A DNA stretch of 64,000 nucleotides, from assembly GCA_013396655.1 (NCBI GenBank), contig WBMV01007391.1, positions 185,077 through 249,076 of the forward strand. Direction: 5' to 3'. The notes below the pieces were generated by a model, which was not told the DNA's origin, made no database searches, and saw only the letters and a program-made list of their open reading frames with translations. The translations under genes and the position numbers were made by a program. This DNA is from Campylorhamphus procurvoides (lineage: Eukaryota > Chordata > Aves > Passeriformes > Dendrocolaptidae). Every line of letters begins with the position of its first letter. The stretch's first letter is position 1. Shown piece after piece: positions 13,701 to 27,000 of the stretch.

Positions 13701-14870
13701 CAGCCCTTCAGTGTTCAGTTTCTCACTTTATTCCTTTTAGTTTTCTGCACTATTTTTGTTTGGCTTCTTACCTCCCTCTTTCCTTGTATTTTCTTTCTCC
13801 ATGTCTTCCTGTATGTTTCAAGGAAGGAGCCCACTGAAATTGGGCCAGGTTTGAAACTTGTACTTAGCAGTCTATTTTAAAAAGAATTTTATTATCTGTT
13901 TAAAAGAGAAATGTACAATTGCACAAATTTAGCCAAAGCTGTTAACTTCTTATATCTGGCGAAACATGTGACTCTGGATTTTGATTAAGGGAATAGAGAG
14001 TTGAATGGATTTGGTAAGGTTGTTTTCATTAGCTAGTAGTAATATCTAAAAGTTTAACAATGAATAGTAAAAGTCACATCTTCTCTGCCATGGGATTACA
14101 TTTTTCCCATGAGCAAGTATGCTTTTCTGATGGTTTTTACAAAAGGAAATAGTTTTATGCAGAGCAGCTGACATGAGCATTTCTTGTGCTACTGCTGTAC
14201 TTCTAGCAAGTTTACTTACTGTGTTTAAATCTATTTTATTGTGAAAGCGGAAATTAATGAGTTTTGTCTTGCCACAACAATGTAACTTTGCTAATTATGC
14301 AGACTATGTGTGGACTGTATAAAGCAAACAGAAACACTTTATAGTGTCCTTCTACTGGGTAAATATGATTTAAAGAGCTTTAGGAAAAAGCAGCACTTCT
14401 TTATTGTGTGTATGATGCAGCTGGCAAACCAAATGTGCCATCCACCCTAAAGCACGATATCTGATGTCTAGAAGAGGACAACCACTGCAACTGCAGTCCG
14501 GGGCTTCTCTTCCACTGTTCTCTACTGGTTGCATAAGCAGCAAAATGGTGGTGGTGGCGACAGGGGTCTCTCCCTGGCATCTGTGCAATGCCAGCCACTT
14601 ACACAGGAGGAAGCATGCAGCTGTTGAGGCAGTTGTCATTTCCCAGCTGCATTGCACCTTTTTCAGGAGGAAAAAAGGCTCTTGGCTGAAACCAAGTTGT
14701 TCTTTGGGCCTTGTACCTCTGTGATATACTTAAGGTGTATTACCCTTTAAAGTCTGTGTCTCTTAAATTTAAAGGATCACCATCAGTGAAGATGTCATTT
14801 GTGCAAAGGTGTTGTTAAACAGTTCTGTAAATCACATTGTGAAAACTAATAAAATCCAATTTTTTTACAG

Positions 14871-15037
14871 ATGCAAATACTGGCATTATGATGATAATCT
14901 GCTCACCTCCAGCGTTGTCATTGTCTTCCATAATGAAGGATGGTCCACGCTCATGAGGACAGTCCACAGTGTCATTAAGAGAACACCAAGGAAATACTTG
15001 GCAGAAATTGTGCTGATTGATGATTTTAGCAACAAAG
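14871..15037 (+). CDS. GALNT7: GALNT7 coding exon 3
   Basis: This 167-bp exon lies between a TTTTTTACAG acceptor and a G|GTATAT donor. It starts with the last base of a split codon and ends one base into the next. It encodes the beginning of the GT-A fold: [14 protein letters not shown], then the conserved strand and helix [20 protein letters not shown] and the IDDFSN segment that helps form the UDP-sugar pocket. It is identical or nearly so to human GALNT7 as remembered. Confidence 0.96.
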
Positions 15038-18000
15038 GTATATTTAGAATATTAACACACTACTTGTAGAAAAGGAAACTTCTTTTATTTTCCTTAAATA
15101 GTTTTATTTTGGTTTATTACCTGCCATGGTTTGAATTGACTTTGGAAGGAAAGTAAGTTGCTTCTTCACAGTCGTTTTGAGTTTTCAGTGAAGGGAAAGA
15201 TCTTCCAATTACCTCCTGTCATAAAGGTAGCAATTCTTTATCTGTATTCAGCTGTTTGAAACGCAGGATTTGTAGCAAGCTCTCTACCACTGTTGTTGAG
15301 TATTACATAGAAGAAAGCTGGGATAGCTATTACACCTCTTAGCTCTTGTGAAAAGAAGCAGTTTGAACAGTATCAAAGGAATTTGAGCTAAGCCTGTTAG
15401 GAAAAATTACTTTCTTTATTCCATATAGGAATCCAGATGTATCTCTTTAATGACAATAAAAATGTGTCTAAGTCTATCAAATTATTCTCATTAATTTTCA
15501 ATATATTTTTAGTTTATAACATCCTTTATTAACTAAACATCATACTAAACTGTTTATTGCTTCTTATTTAGGGGGAAGAGCTTATAAGAACTTCAGTATG
15601 TTATAATTTTTGTCTTTCTTTGAGTCCTACATATAAGCTTAAGTCCAGAGATTTTCTTCTTCCTTTGCAATTTGCATTCTGGTCTTGGTTTTATAGTCAG
15701 GATACATATGCGCTTATGTTATTCTTATAAACGTACACTGGGTTTTTTTTTCCTTTAATGGTGACATCTTCAGTATTAGTGCAGCTCAAGGCTGAATACA
15801 GAGAACTGAAAATGGTATCGTAGAGATACAAGTTGATTAATACAGAGGAAATCTGACTTATTTTAAAGTTTAAATGAATTTCAAAATAGTTCATCAAAGC
15901 TGTACATTCTGTAGGATTTTATTGCAACATAATTCTTAAGTAGTAGTTGACAGAGAAAAAGAGTAGACATATGAATAAAAACATAATTTTGAATGTATTG
16001 CATGACACTTTCTTCTAGACAATGAGGGCTTTTAAGAGTGCAGGCAAGTTTGGTCAGCAGCCCAGGATACTCTCTTCTTTGTTTTTGTAATAGCTGAATT
16101 GTGTAGTGGCATAGGAAACAGATGACTGTTCTGAAAGTCTCCTTTTTATTAAGTGATCTGGGCTTCTCCCAGTTCCAGCCTCATGTCACTTGTTCTCTGA
16201 GGGTATATTCACTATAAATTTTAAAACTGAACTCATCACATAGCTGAGGTTACCTTTTCTAAGTATAAGTCACTATTAAAATAGTTATTGTAGTTAATTT
16301 TTGCATCATATCTGTATATAAGTAATATGTACATTTTATGTTTGTTTTAGCGGGAGAGGAAAAGTTACCTGTATTGAAAACTTGACTACATTTGTGTTAA
16401 TCTAATAAAGACACTGAATGCTAAATTATAATCTCCTGTATCCTTTAACAGCTGTTGAGAATTTGGTTTAGATATACACATGTGCTATAAAACAAAAATA
16501 GTTTCTCTCCTAAGGGTTATAATATTAATAATTCAGTCAGCAGACATATGCTGTGTTTTTGCTTTTCAGCTGGGATCACAGCTTTCCTTCAGAGCTATTC
16601 AAGGACTGAGTTAGCTGTGTAAAGTAACTATGACACTGACTGTCTCTAGAAAACTTAGCAGATTTTTTTACTAATGATAGGGCTCAGTACTTGGGTTTCA
16701 CATGAGTTATAGCTGACTCTGTGCAATGTATATGTAGTTCGTGGAATGAGTTTGTCTGACATAACAACTCATACTAGTTTTCCAATATATGATGTTTGTT
16801 AAGTAAAGGCAGTATTTTTCAAGAAATTTATTTTGAAATACAGAATTTTTTTTTACTTTCTGCTCATAAACAAATGGTTAGCAGATACAGCTAGCCTGGA
16901 CCTAACATCCAGCAGACCCTTGCCTCTGTATTTCCCAGACTTCAGTTTTCCAAGTAACTTACTTGAATTAAAAAATTCAATAAAGATAGCTCAAGATGCA
17001 GTTTTTTGAGGTATGAGTGACTGGAAGACAAGCACAGGCTGGAATTACTTTAAACACCTTGCTGCAACTGCACTATTTAACTGCAATAATTTTTCAAACT
17101 GCTTTAGGCTATTACTTGGTAAATATAATTAACTTAATTTCAATAATTCAAATTGTGTTCTAGATGAAAAATGGCCAAGAGATTAGAATCTTGCTCCACT
17201 TCTTTCTCCCCAGAGAGAAGGATGAACTAGTACGGGCTGCAAAGCATGCCAAGCTGCCTGAAGAGATCTCCAGTTGTTAGGAGAGCTGCAAAACACAAAC
17301 ACTCTTAATTGCAGCATAGCTGTTGGTAGCCTTTTTGCTTTTTCAGCCAGAAGGGAAGCCATGCTGACAGCACAGATACAGGATTTTCTCCTTCTCCAGC
17401 TGCTTTCAGGCTGCACACTTCGTATCTGCCTTTCCATCCAGTAAAAACCATCTTACGCTCTTGGAGCCCAATGTTGAGTGATACACGTACTGGACTGGGT
17501 GGATGTTTGCTCACACTCTATGTGACTGTCCTTATTTCTTAGCTGCTGCCTTTCCAGCAATATAAAATTAAAAAGGAACATGGTAGTTGCAGACACTTCC
17601 AAAGGCTGGCTCATAAAAACCCTTGCCTGTCCTTCCTTTTGAGAAATCCTCTTTCATCAGAAGGGAGTTACAGCTGCATAGAAGTTTACGTATGTTATGT
17701 CTTACAGGGAGAAATAGTTGCAATGCTTGGAAAATGTTCTTTTCATTATAGTTCTTTGTATAAAGTCAGTTGGGAGCAATTTTTTTGCTGAATAATGCTC
17801 TTTCCTTAATCTATTCTGCAAACAGCAGAGTTTGACTTTGGAGGACTGTGCAGAGATATATGCTGAATTCTACTCTGGTGTTTTTTCCTTTGTCAGAGTA
17901 CAAAGGGAACAGTAACAAAAGATGATGTCTAGCTAAGTAAATGATGCTTTTCAATGGCAACTCCTGTATTAATTCATGTTAGAGTCTGAGAAGTGTTGCA

Positions 18001-21000
18001 TCAGTGTCAGTTAGGCCACACTGTTACACATGGGGTTTTTTCCCCAGCTTTTCTTGTGTTTCTTGATAGAAACAGTTTGTTTTAATGTGAGTGCTAGCTG
18101 TGTGAAGGGAGCAGCTGTTCTGGAAGGGCCGTGAGAATTCATAAAACTGTATTTTCTAAAGCTCCCTACAATTAAGGTTGTGTATTAGGTCTTCAACCAC
18201 TTGTTATTTATTTGGGTACCAGCTTTCTTTCTTTCTGAAGCATAGAGGTCAGTATCTCAGCTGGTATAGCTTTTGTAACCTGTGCACCTGTAAAGAGTGA
18301 CTGAGGTAAATATCAGTGCTCCTAGCAGCATTTAAAGGCTTTGTCTACCTTTTACGTTTCCTTATTTTTTCTTTGTCGTTGTCTGTATTTCCCACTGATG
18401 CAGCATCCTGTGAAATAGCCAAAAGGGAAGTGATGAGAGCAGACAAGTAACAGTAATTTTATTAGCCTGTTTAATGGTGCTTACTGTGGGGAAACTGAAG
18501 CATTGATCAGTGTTTGTTTTAGAGCCAAGAGCCCCACACTAGTAGTATTGCAGTGCAGAGTACTCAAAGGCAGCTGCTTTAGGGAAGATTTCTGGTACCG
18601 TTTTTCTAAATTCTCAAAATGATGTACGTGAGTCAAGGGGGAAAAAACTTTCTCCCTCCTCCCCCCTTGTAATCTGCAGTGCCTAAGATCCTTTGGAGAA
18701 ACTGTGTTTTAAAAAGACACTGATTCATGCTTTAAACATGCACTCAGACATGAGAGAGGAACTTAAACATGGGAAGTCCAGATTGATGGTTATAATATTT
18801 TGAAAGGTAAAAAATACATTTTTGAACAAAAACCAGATTGCTGTAGCGCTGTTGACAGATGTCATAAATACACATTCTAGGTGAACAAAATTTAATGCTG
18901 GCCAAACAGTATTTTTAACTGTAAAAGTATTGGGATTTTATACACTACTGTCATGCAGACTTTGTAGTACTGGAAGGAGTTAAAATTCAGTTTTCCTGTG
19001 GGAAATAGCACTTGCTGCTAACCCTGGCATGGTTTCAGATAATGGACTGCAAAGTCCTGAGACTTGTACTGTAGGAAAGCTTTACACAATCAATACGACA
19101 GGTTTTTACAGCTCCCTGTGAGCCTTGCATAGTTGAACATTTGATAAGTAAAACATTTGGCTTCATAGGCAGGAGAGCTGGAAATAACTTCAGGTTTTAA
19201 ATCTTTAAAACATTCCTGGCAGTACTTGTGTAACACATACTTGGAATTTGCAGCATAAATAATGGTGTGATAAAAAGATTCTCTTAGTACCACTTCAGTA
19301 TGACCTCGAAACTCTTGTTGATTTTATCCTATAAAAATTTATATCACAGCTATCATATCATATATTCTCTATTTATTACATAGTATGTTATTTTATTCAG
19401 CATATGTGATAAAATTGTTCTATCTAGTTTGACATTTGTGTATCCTTGAAATTTTCCTAATGCACAAGGATTTACAAAAGAAGTTGTAAATGTGTGTGGG
19501 AAGAAAATACATAAATCATAGTTGAGAAAACTTTTCCTTTTATAACGATATAGAGGAAGGATAACAAGGGTATCAAAAGATGGTGATTTCAGAAGATTTT
19601 CCTTTGGTAGAATTGCTGAATTTTCAGTTTTGCAAGCTTCATTTCCAAAAAAACATCATTTCTGCTACAATTATATATACCTCTTTTTTTAAACTACAAT
19701 ATAAAACATTGAAACTAAGTTGCAGAAGTCTCTAGACTTCATCGCTTTCATTCGGGGTTCAGAAAACGTTGCTGCTGAAGTAACCTCATGGTTTTTTGCA
19801 GGTCAAATGGACATACTTCTCCTTTCACCTCCACATGCCCTTCTCTCCTGTTAGATCAGCACAGCTAGTCAGATCTATCAGCCCTTCGGAGGTGATGCAA
19901 ACCAGTGTGTAGATGCCTCGGCTGTAGCTTAGGTGGCTTATTTCAGTTGCTGACTGAGAGAAACTGAAGCTGTAGGCAATTCTTCTGAGCACTTTAGTAC
20001 AGAAATAGATTTTAAATGAACACCAGTAGCTAAATCAGCACAGCCTCAAAACAGCAGGCTCCTTATTATCAGCCCTGCTGCTTTCATGAGCTCTCTCAAC
20101 AGAATAATGTGGGCAAAAGTGTTATGCAACACTAGGATCCTTTTTTCAAATTTTGTGGTAGGAGTGTGGTTTCCAGAGTAGCTTGGCAAAGACCAATGTG
20201 CAAATACAAATATGAAACTATTTAAGCATACCTTATCTTGATCCTTATGTGGTTACTTGTCCCTTTACTGACAAAAGTCCCTTTAGCTAAAGGTTTGCTG
20301 TCTTATCAGTATGATGCACTTCTGGGCCTCCAATTATTCTTATTAATTTCATTGGAAGATTACTGTAAGATTACTGTAAGACTATATACAGAGGGAACAG
20401 GTCTGTATGAGGGAGGGCAAAAATTTGAGCATGGTGGGTATCTGCCTCAGGTTTCCAAATATAACAGACTGACAGAAAATTTTGTGAGGCAGAAAGTAAG
20501 TGAAATGTTTAACTGAAAAGTGGTGCCTTGAAATGTACTTGTGACATTATCTGATGAGGAGAGACCCCGTGCTGAAGTGCAGAAACTTTTCTGCCCACCT
20601 GGAATACAGATGAAAACCTGAAAGCCACTATGTGATATATTGAAGTGACTGGGAATTGCCCATCCAGCTCCCTGTGGTGTGGCCAACCACACCAGATGCT
20701 TTTTCTTCAGATATGCTAGAGACAAACCTGTGCTGTGAGGTCAGAGGTCTTCATCTCCTCAGTTTTAGTGTTTGTGAGTGGTTGAAATAAAGGTTCTTGT
20801 AAACACTTGTTGATATTTTTGGGTTGTTTAAGAGTACAAAACTGTTTATTATTAAACCTCCCCAAAATAATTTTTTCTTTGTTATTGGATAGCACACTTA
20901 CAAGAAAGGCTGGATAACTATATTAAGCAGTGGAATGGCCTTGTAAAAGTATTTCGAAATGAAAGGAGAGAAGGTTTGATCCAGGCTAGAAGCATTGGAG

Positions 21001-24000
21001 CCCAGAAGGCTAAACTTGGACAGGTATGAGTCAGTTCACACACAAGTCTTTTTTCCCTTTTTTAGGGGGGAGAGATTGTGGTGGTTCCAACAGATATGGG
21101 GAAACATAGTATTATATTATTGATACTGTTTTAAGAAGATATTAATTTTATTCATTTAATCTTCATTTTCTTTTTTATAACATGAATGTAAGTCTCTGTA
21201 AATAAGCTTAATTGAATTGTTGTGCTCTTGTATACAGAAATATAAATTATGGGTTTTTTTCCTTTCAAAGGTTTTGGTTTACCTTGATGCTCATTGTGAG
21301 GTGGGAATTAATTGGTATGCACCACTTATAGCTCCTATATCTAAGGACAGGTAATGTTCTCTTATTATTTCTAGTGTCTGGCCTTTTAGGAAAAAAAAAA
21401 AGCCACAGTAACAGTCTTCACTTTTCAAACTATAGTCGATATGTTTTATATCTGTATCAAACTGTATAAATGTTTTCTGTATGATGATTATATTATGTCC
21501 CAGCATAAAACATATGTAAGGAGGAAGGAAAATAGGCAAATTAATCTCCAGATAGTTTATTTTAATAGGCACACTGAACATTCTGCATAGCGTAGATTAT
21601 ATGTAAGACAGCTCTTGTCTTTTACAATGATCTGAGGCACTGTTATAAAATGTTCTGTTCTAGCTGAATAGGGAGCCTGATTAAACAAAATAACTAAACA
21701 AAAAGGTAATTTTTGGTAGAGGAAAAGTAACAATAAATGTTTTGATTTAGTGGGGATTTGAAGTCCCTGTGATCTCAAGAGTTTTATAACTTGCTCATCT
21801 TTGCTCTTGATATATGACTTTATTTGTTTTCTCTCAAGTGCTTTGGAGTGTTGTCTGTAGCAAAGTGAGGCCGGAGCTTGAGCCTGTCTCTGCCACGAGC
21901 CCAGACACTTGCTTGGAGTGCGTGGTGGAAGTGCCTGCACTATGAGGGGCAGATCTGTGAGAGGTGACAGAGGAGAGAGATGTCTGGGGGTTTAATTTCT
22001 TCCAGCTGTTGAAATGCTGTTGTTGCTCTGCACCACCACACTCTTAGCTTGTGCAGTCAGGTGTAGGTGTGTTTAGGAAACCATGTGCTTGTTTAAACTC
22101 TTTTATCCCATAAAAATAACTGCTTAATCCTAAAAACTATTTGTTAACCTGTCGTGCTACCAGAATTTTCTTGAAGAATTGGGTTTTGTGTGTTTTAGAG
22201 GCTGTAACTCAACTTCAGGACTATATTTGTGCCAGGATACTAGACAGAAGGTGGAAATGCTGCTGTGCTTCCACTGAGTGTGTATTACTGTTTTGTACAA
22301 GACAACAACAGGCAGCTTTAGAGGCATCCTCCAGCAATGTCCATGGAAGCGGAGTTTACAGAAGGACCAGCAATGCTGAGGCACAAGGTGCCAGAGGGCA
22401 GTGCTTGGCAGCCTTCTTCCAAGTCCTGGTACCCTGGATGCAGCGTGCTGCTGCTTCTGCCTTGAAGAAGAGCATAGTGATAATGTTTCTTTTCCCCCAG
22501 CTTTTCTATCTCATAAGATTTCAGTTAAGAATTTGGAAGTGCTCCAAGTTTAGTCACTGGGAAACTCATTTGGAAAATGTGGGGAGAATAACAAGATAAT
22601 GTCTTTTCCTTGGTGAATATTGTATGTGATCGATCACAATGAGGAGTGTATTGCAAATGAAACAGCTGAAGACTGCTGCTAGGAGAGAACTAGCAATGTT
22701 TTTTTATCCTGAGAGGTTGTATTTTCAGGGCAGTTGAATAAGACAGAAAATGAATATCCCTGTTAACACTAGGAAAAGGCAAGAATTCATCACACCTGTT
22801 GACAGCTAAGATCTGATATGAATAGAAATTACAGGAAATAATAATACTGTGAGAAGCCTAGCCCTCTGAGGGCTTCTCTGTTGCCTCCAGCAGTGCTTTA
22901 TTAGAAGACCAATGTCAAACAGTACACATAAAAGTACTGATAAACAAATTGATACATTCACATCTCAGACCTGACATTTCTGCTTTCAGAACCTCTTAAA
23001 ACAACATAAAGAAAAGACTATCTCTTTTTTTCTTCAAATGAGGCTTCTTTTAATAGTATGTTTACAAGTAATTTTTTATATACACTGCTCTATAAGCTTA
23101 ATTAATGGTATAAATTTCAGATTAGAGAGATTACTCTTCTGAAATTGTATTTTGCTCTTTCTTTCCCTTCTATAAATGTTTCAGAACTACATGTACTGTA
23201 CCTCTAATAGATTACATAGATGGGAATGATTATTCCATTGAGCCACAGCAAGGTGGGGATGAAGATGGTTTTGCCAGAGGGGCCTGGGACTGGAGTTTGC
23301 TATGGAAACGAATTCCGTTAAGCCACAAGGAAAAGTCCAAACGAAAACATAAAACTGAGCCTTATCGGTAAAGAGAGCTGTTTACATACTGTGACTCATA
23401 ATGAATAATTTTCTAAACCCTTTCGTTTTTCCCTCCACCCCTGTTTTCCCATGAACTACGGTCGGTGCACGTGTGCCACACGGGTCCTTGCACATAACTG
23501 CATCTTCCCTGCCACCATCCGCCACCCTGCAGAACCACATGCACTGTGCCGCTTATAGATGTCATAGATGGCAACACTTATAAGATTGTGCCCCAAGGGG
23601 GTGGTGACGAAGATGGGTTTGCTAGAGGAGCGTGGGATTGGAGTATGCTATGGAAGAGGGTTCCCTTGACCAAGAGAGAGAAGGAAAGCAGAAAGACAAA
23701 AACTGAACCGTATCGGTAATCACTAAATCACTTACCCGTTTCTCTTTTTTTCTGAAGTCACTATTGATCCACTAAAACTTGCATGTACTTCTACTGTGAA
23801 AACCTTCATGTTTCTAACCACACTAGCCACTTTCTTTAGTTGGACCTGTTTGCCACAACTGACTATTTGCACAAAATACCTTTGCTACCTCTTGTTGCCT
23901 CTCCATTCCTGCTCTTATGTGGTTAACAGGGTGCACATTAGAATGACTGGGTTTTGTTTGGCAAAATAAAATACTGTATAACTTCCTTGCCAGGGGAAAC

Positions 24001-27000
24001 TATTTAGCTATGATATTTTTTTTTAAGTAGTTTGGAAAAAACAGTGCTTGTTTAACCATTTGATTTGAAATAGCGAGCATGCTCTAAGTATTTATAATAG
24101 AAGGTAATGCCTGAAATCTGGAGCCTGCTGTCATGGCCTGCTGCATGCATACAGCTGGTAGATTTTGCATGTGTATTAAAAAAAAAATCCCTTTTGTCGT
24201 ATTTCTCCCACTTGCTTCACAATAGATCACACCTGACAAAGAAGCACACTGTTTAAGAATCTTGGCTAGATATTTTCAAAGAATTCTAATATACTGCACG
24301 TAACATAAAAAAAAGGAAAAAATATAAAAACAACACCTTGTATTGTGGGAAAACTAATAATTTTCACAGAAGCCTTTTTATTATGCTTTGTAGTGGGATA
24401 TGGTTTCTTCCCAGAAAACAAAAACTGGCTAGAAACCCTACCTTAGAAACTAGGGTTTCTGGTGGCTTTTCAAGACTGGGAGACTGTGGTTCTGCTGGTT
24501 TCTATTACTTTCCCCTTTGCACTTAACGAATCGTGTTACTACATTTGAAAGCAATCCTCACATCTTCAGAATCTAATGTCTTATATTGCTTGTATATATG
24601 ATTTAAACATTGTAAGAACTGATGTTGGTAATTCCCTATCCTCACCCATGATTGTTCTTTGCTAAAATGGCAACACATGCAAGCAAGTTATGAAGCTTTG
24701 ATCTGTTTTGTATATAGTATAAATAATACCATTTTCTGACAAGGCTGTCCACATTGGAACTTTAATATTCGCTTAGAGGGGGATAAACTATTTCAAACAT
24801 CGCTGTTGTGTTCTGTGTTTACCATCCAAACAGGTCTTAAAATTGTTTAAGCAGTTCCCAGAAACACAGAACACATGTTTTCAGAATGGTTTAAAAGATG
24901 GCTTTATTTTTAATAATACTTTCAGAGACATGCCCTGCATCTGTTTATGTCCAGGCTGTGTGCATTTTCTTGCAGCAGTAACAAGGCAAGTAAGACCAAG
25001 TAAAAGTCTTGCTGAAACTGTAGCCAAGATTTCTTAGTTTAAAAGGAAAACAACCAAAAAGATCCTCCACAGCTTAAAGCACAGACACAAACTTTTTGTA
25101 ATGTAAGAATTGCCCCAGGACTGAATCCTTTGAGTAACTTTATGCTTACCTCTTCATATCCTATAAAGTAAACTACCGAGCTTATGTAGATTTTACTGTG
25201 TTCTTTAACACGCTTGACAGCACACTGGGGGCCAAGACTGAAATTTCAGTATCTGAGGCCTCTACACTTGCCAAGTCTTTATGATGCTGAGGAAAACCAA
25301 AAGTGCAGGAAAGCCACAGGGCTGTGATGTGTAATGTGCTTTCCCCTGCTGTGCCTGCTGGCTTCCTACCCTTTGAATCCCTGGAATGCAAGAGCAGTGT
25401 TGGAGGAAAATACAATAGAAAGCAAGTAGAAAGGAACGTTTAACAGTAACTCAGCATCTTATCAGCTGATTTAGACAGCAACTAAACTGACAACTCTTGT
25501 ACTTGGAGTCAGTAGCTCTGTTTCTGTTGCCTTGCCTCTGCTATGCAGAGAGGGGTGATATGTTAACTCTATGGGTTACTTTTTCTTAAGCAATTCTCCA
25601 GACATTTATATATGGAAGGGAAATACATTTTTGTTGCAAGGAACACCACTAACCTAGAAATCTAATACAATGAAGAGACTGAATAGTGATAGAAATTATC
25701 CATCTCAATAATTTGGTGATGCAGGAGTATTTAATTTGTGTTTTAGTTGGGTTACCAGTGTGATCTGGACTCCTGGATCCTTTCAGTACTGTATATCATT
25801 TGAAGTCAGAAAGAATTCTCTTTATCCTTAATTTTTATTTTTTTTTGAATTGCCCACTTAATAAGGACTCCACATTGTATCCATTAGGGGGTTTATATAT
25901 TTTTTGATCCTCACTTGAAAAATGTTTGCTATCCACACTGGAAATGGCTTAACATATCTTACTCTCTATTTCAATGTGAGCAAGCTACCAAAGAATTTTA
26001 CTTATAGCTATTCTGCAAAAATTTAACCCCAGCCAGGAACCAAGCACCATTCTGCTGCTTGTTCATGCCCCACCGGCAGGATGGGGGAGAAAATCAGAAG
26101 GGTAAAAGCTAGAAAACTCATAGTTTGAGGTAAAGACGGTTTAATAGGGAAAGCAAAAGCCACACACACAAGCAAAGCAAAATAAGGAATCCCATGGGCA
26201 AGCAGGAAATCAGAGCCCCATCACACGTAAACACCATCACTCCAAACATTCCCTCTTCTTCCCCCTAGTTTTATATGTTGAGCATGATGTCATATGGTCT
26301 GGAATATCCTATTGTTTGGTTGGGAAAACCTGCCCCAGCTGTCTCCTCCCAGTTTCCCATGGACCCCAACTTCCTTGCCAGCATGGGGGTATGAAAAGCA
26401 GAAAAGGCCTTGGCTCTGTAAGTCCTGCTCAGCAATAACAAAAACATCTCTAGATTATCAACACTGTGTTCATCATAAATCCAAAATATAGCCCCATACT
26501 AGCCACTGTGAAGATAATTAACTCTATCCCAGGCAAAACCAACACATGCTCTAATCCAAACCACAACATCTTTTTGACACATTAAAACTTGCTAATTGAA
26601 TCTTGACATATGGGAAGGGATTCACAAAGCCATTAAATGAAAAAGAAAAACAAACAAACAAACAAACAATAAACCAAAATGGAAACCTTGTACAACTTTA
26701 TCAATACCCTCTTAAAAATTTCACTGAGTATAATGTAAAGTGTTTCCTATGGAAGTAGTAGAAAAAGAGCTAGACAAATAAGATAACAAATGTGTCATTC
26801 AGCTGGGAAAACTCTCTTGCTTGTTTAATAAATAATATGTTTCAGTGTGGCAGCTCCTCAGAATATAAACTTAAGTCAGCTTTGCAGTCTCACATGTTAT
26901 CTCAAAAACTTGAAAAACTTTCAAGAGAGAAACATTTCATCACACTGATTCTTATCTACTTTTTTAAAAAAAATTATTTTAATAGAAGCATGCTAAAGGG

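Larger units (their letters stand above)
1..14870 (+). other. GALNT7: GALNT7 intron 2 (3' part)
   Basis: AT-rich non-coding sequence ending in a pyrimidine tract and AG at 14869-14870. By human exon numbering this is intron 2. I looked for the preceding exon (the end of the stem region, which should end two bases into a Glu codon) and did not find it. Old LINE pieces are listed separately at about 3.2 and 4.3-5.0 kb, and an LTR-like unit at 10.5 kb. Open frames here are short and match no family I know. Confidence 0.75.

Noticed and set aside
1..14870. GALNT7 exon 2 (stem region) inside the window
   Set aside because: I searched by eye for the expected stem-end sequence before the Cys of exon 3 and found no candidate with a matching frame and donor.
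22141..22599. 152-codon plus-strand open frame in GALNT7 intron 5
   Set aside because: Joining it to exon 5 or 6 would disrupt a conserved enzyme, and it has no flanking splice signals or homology.
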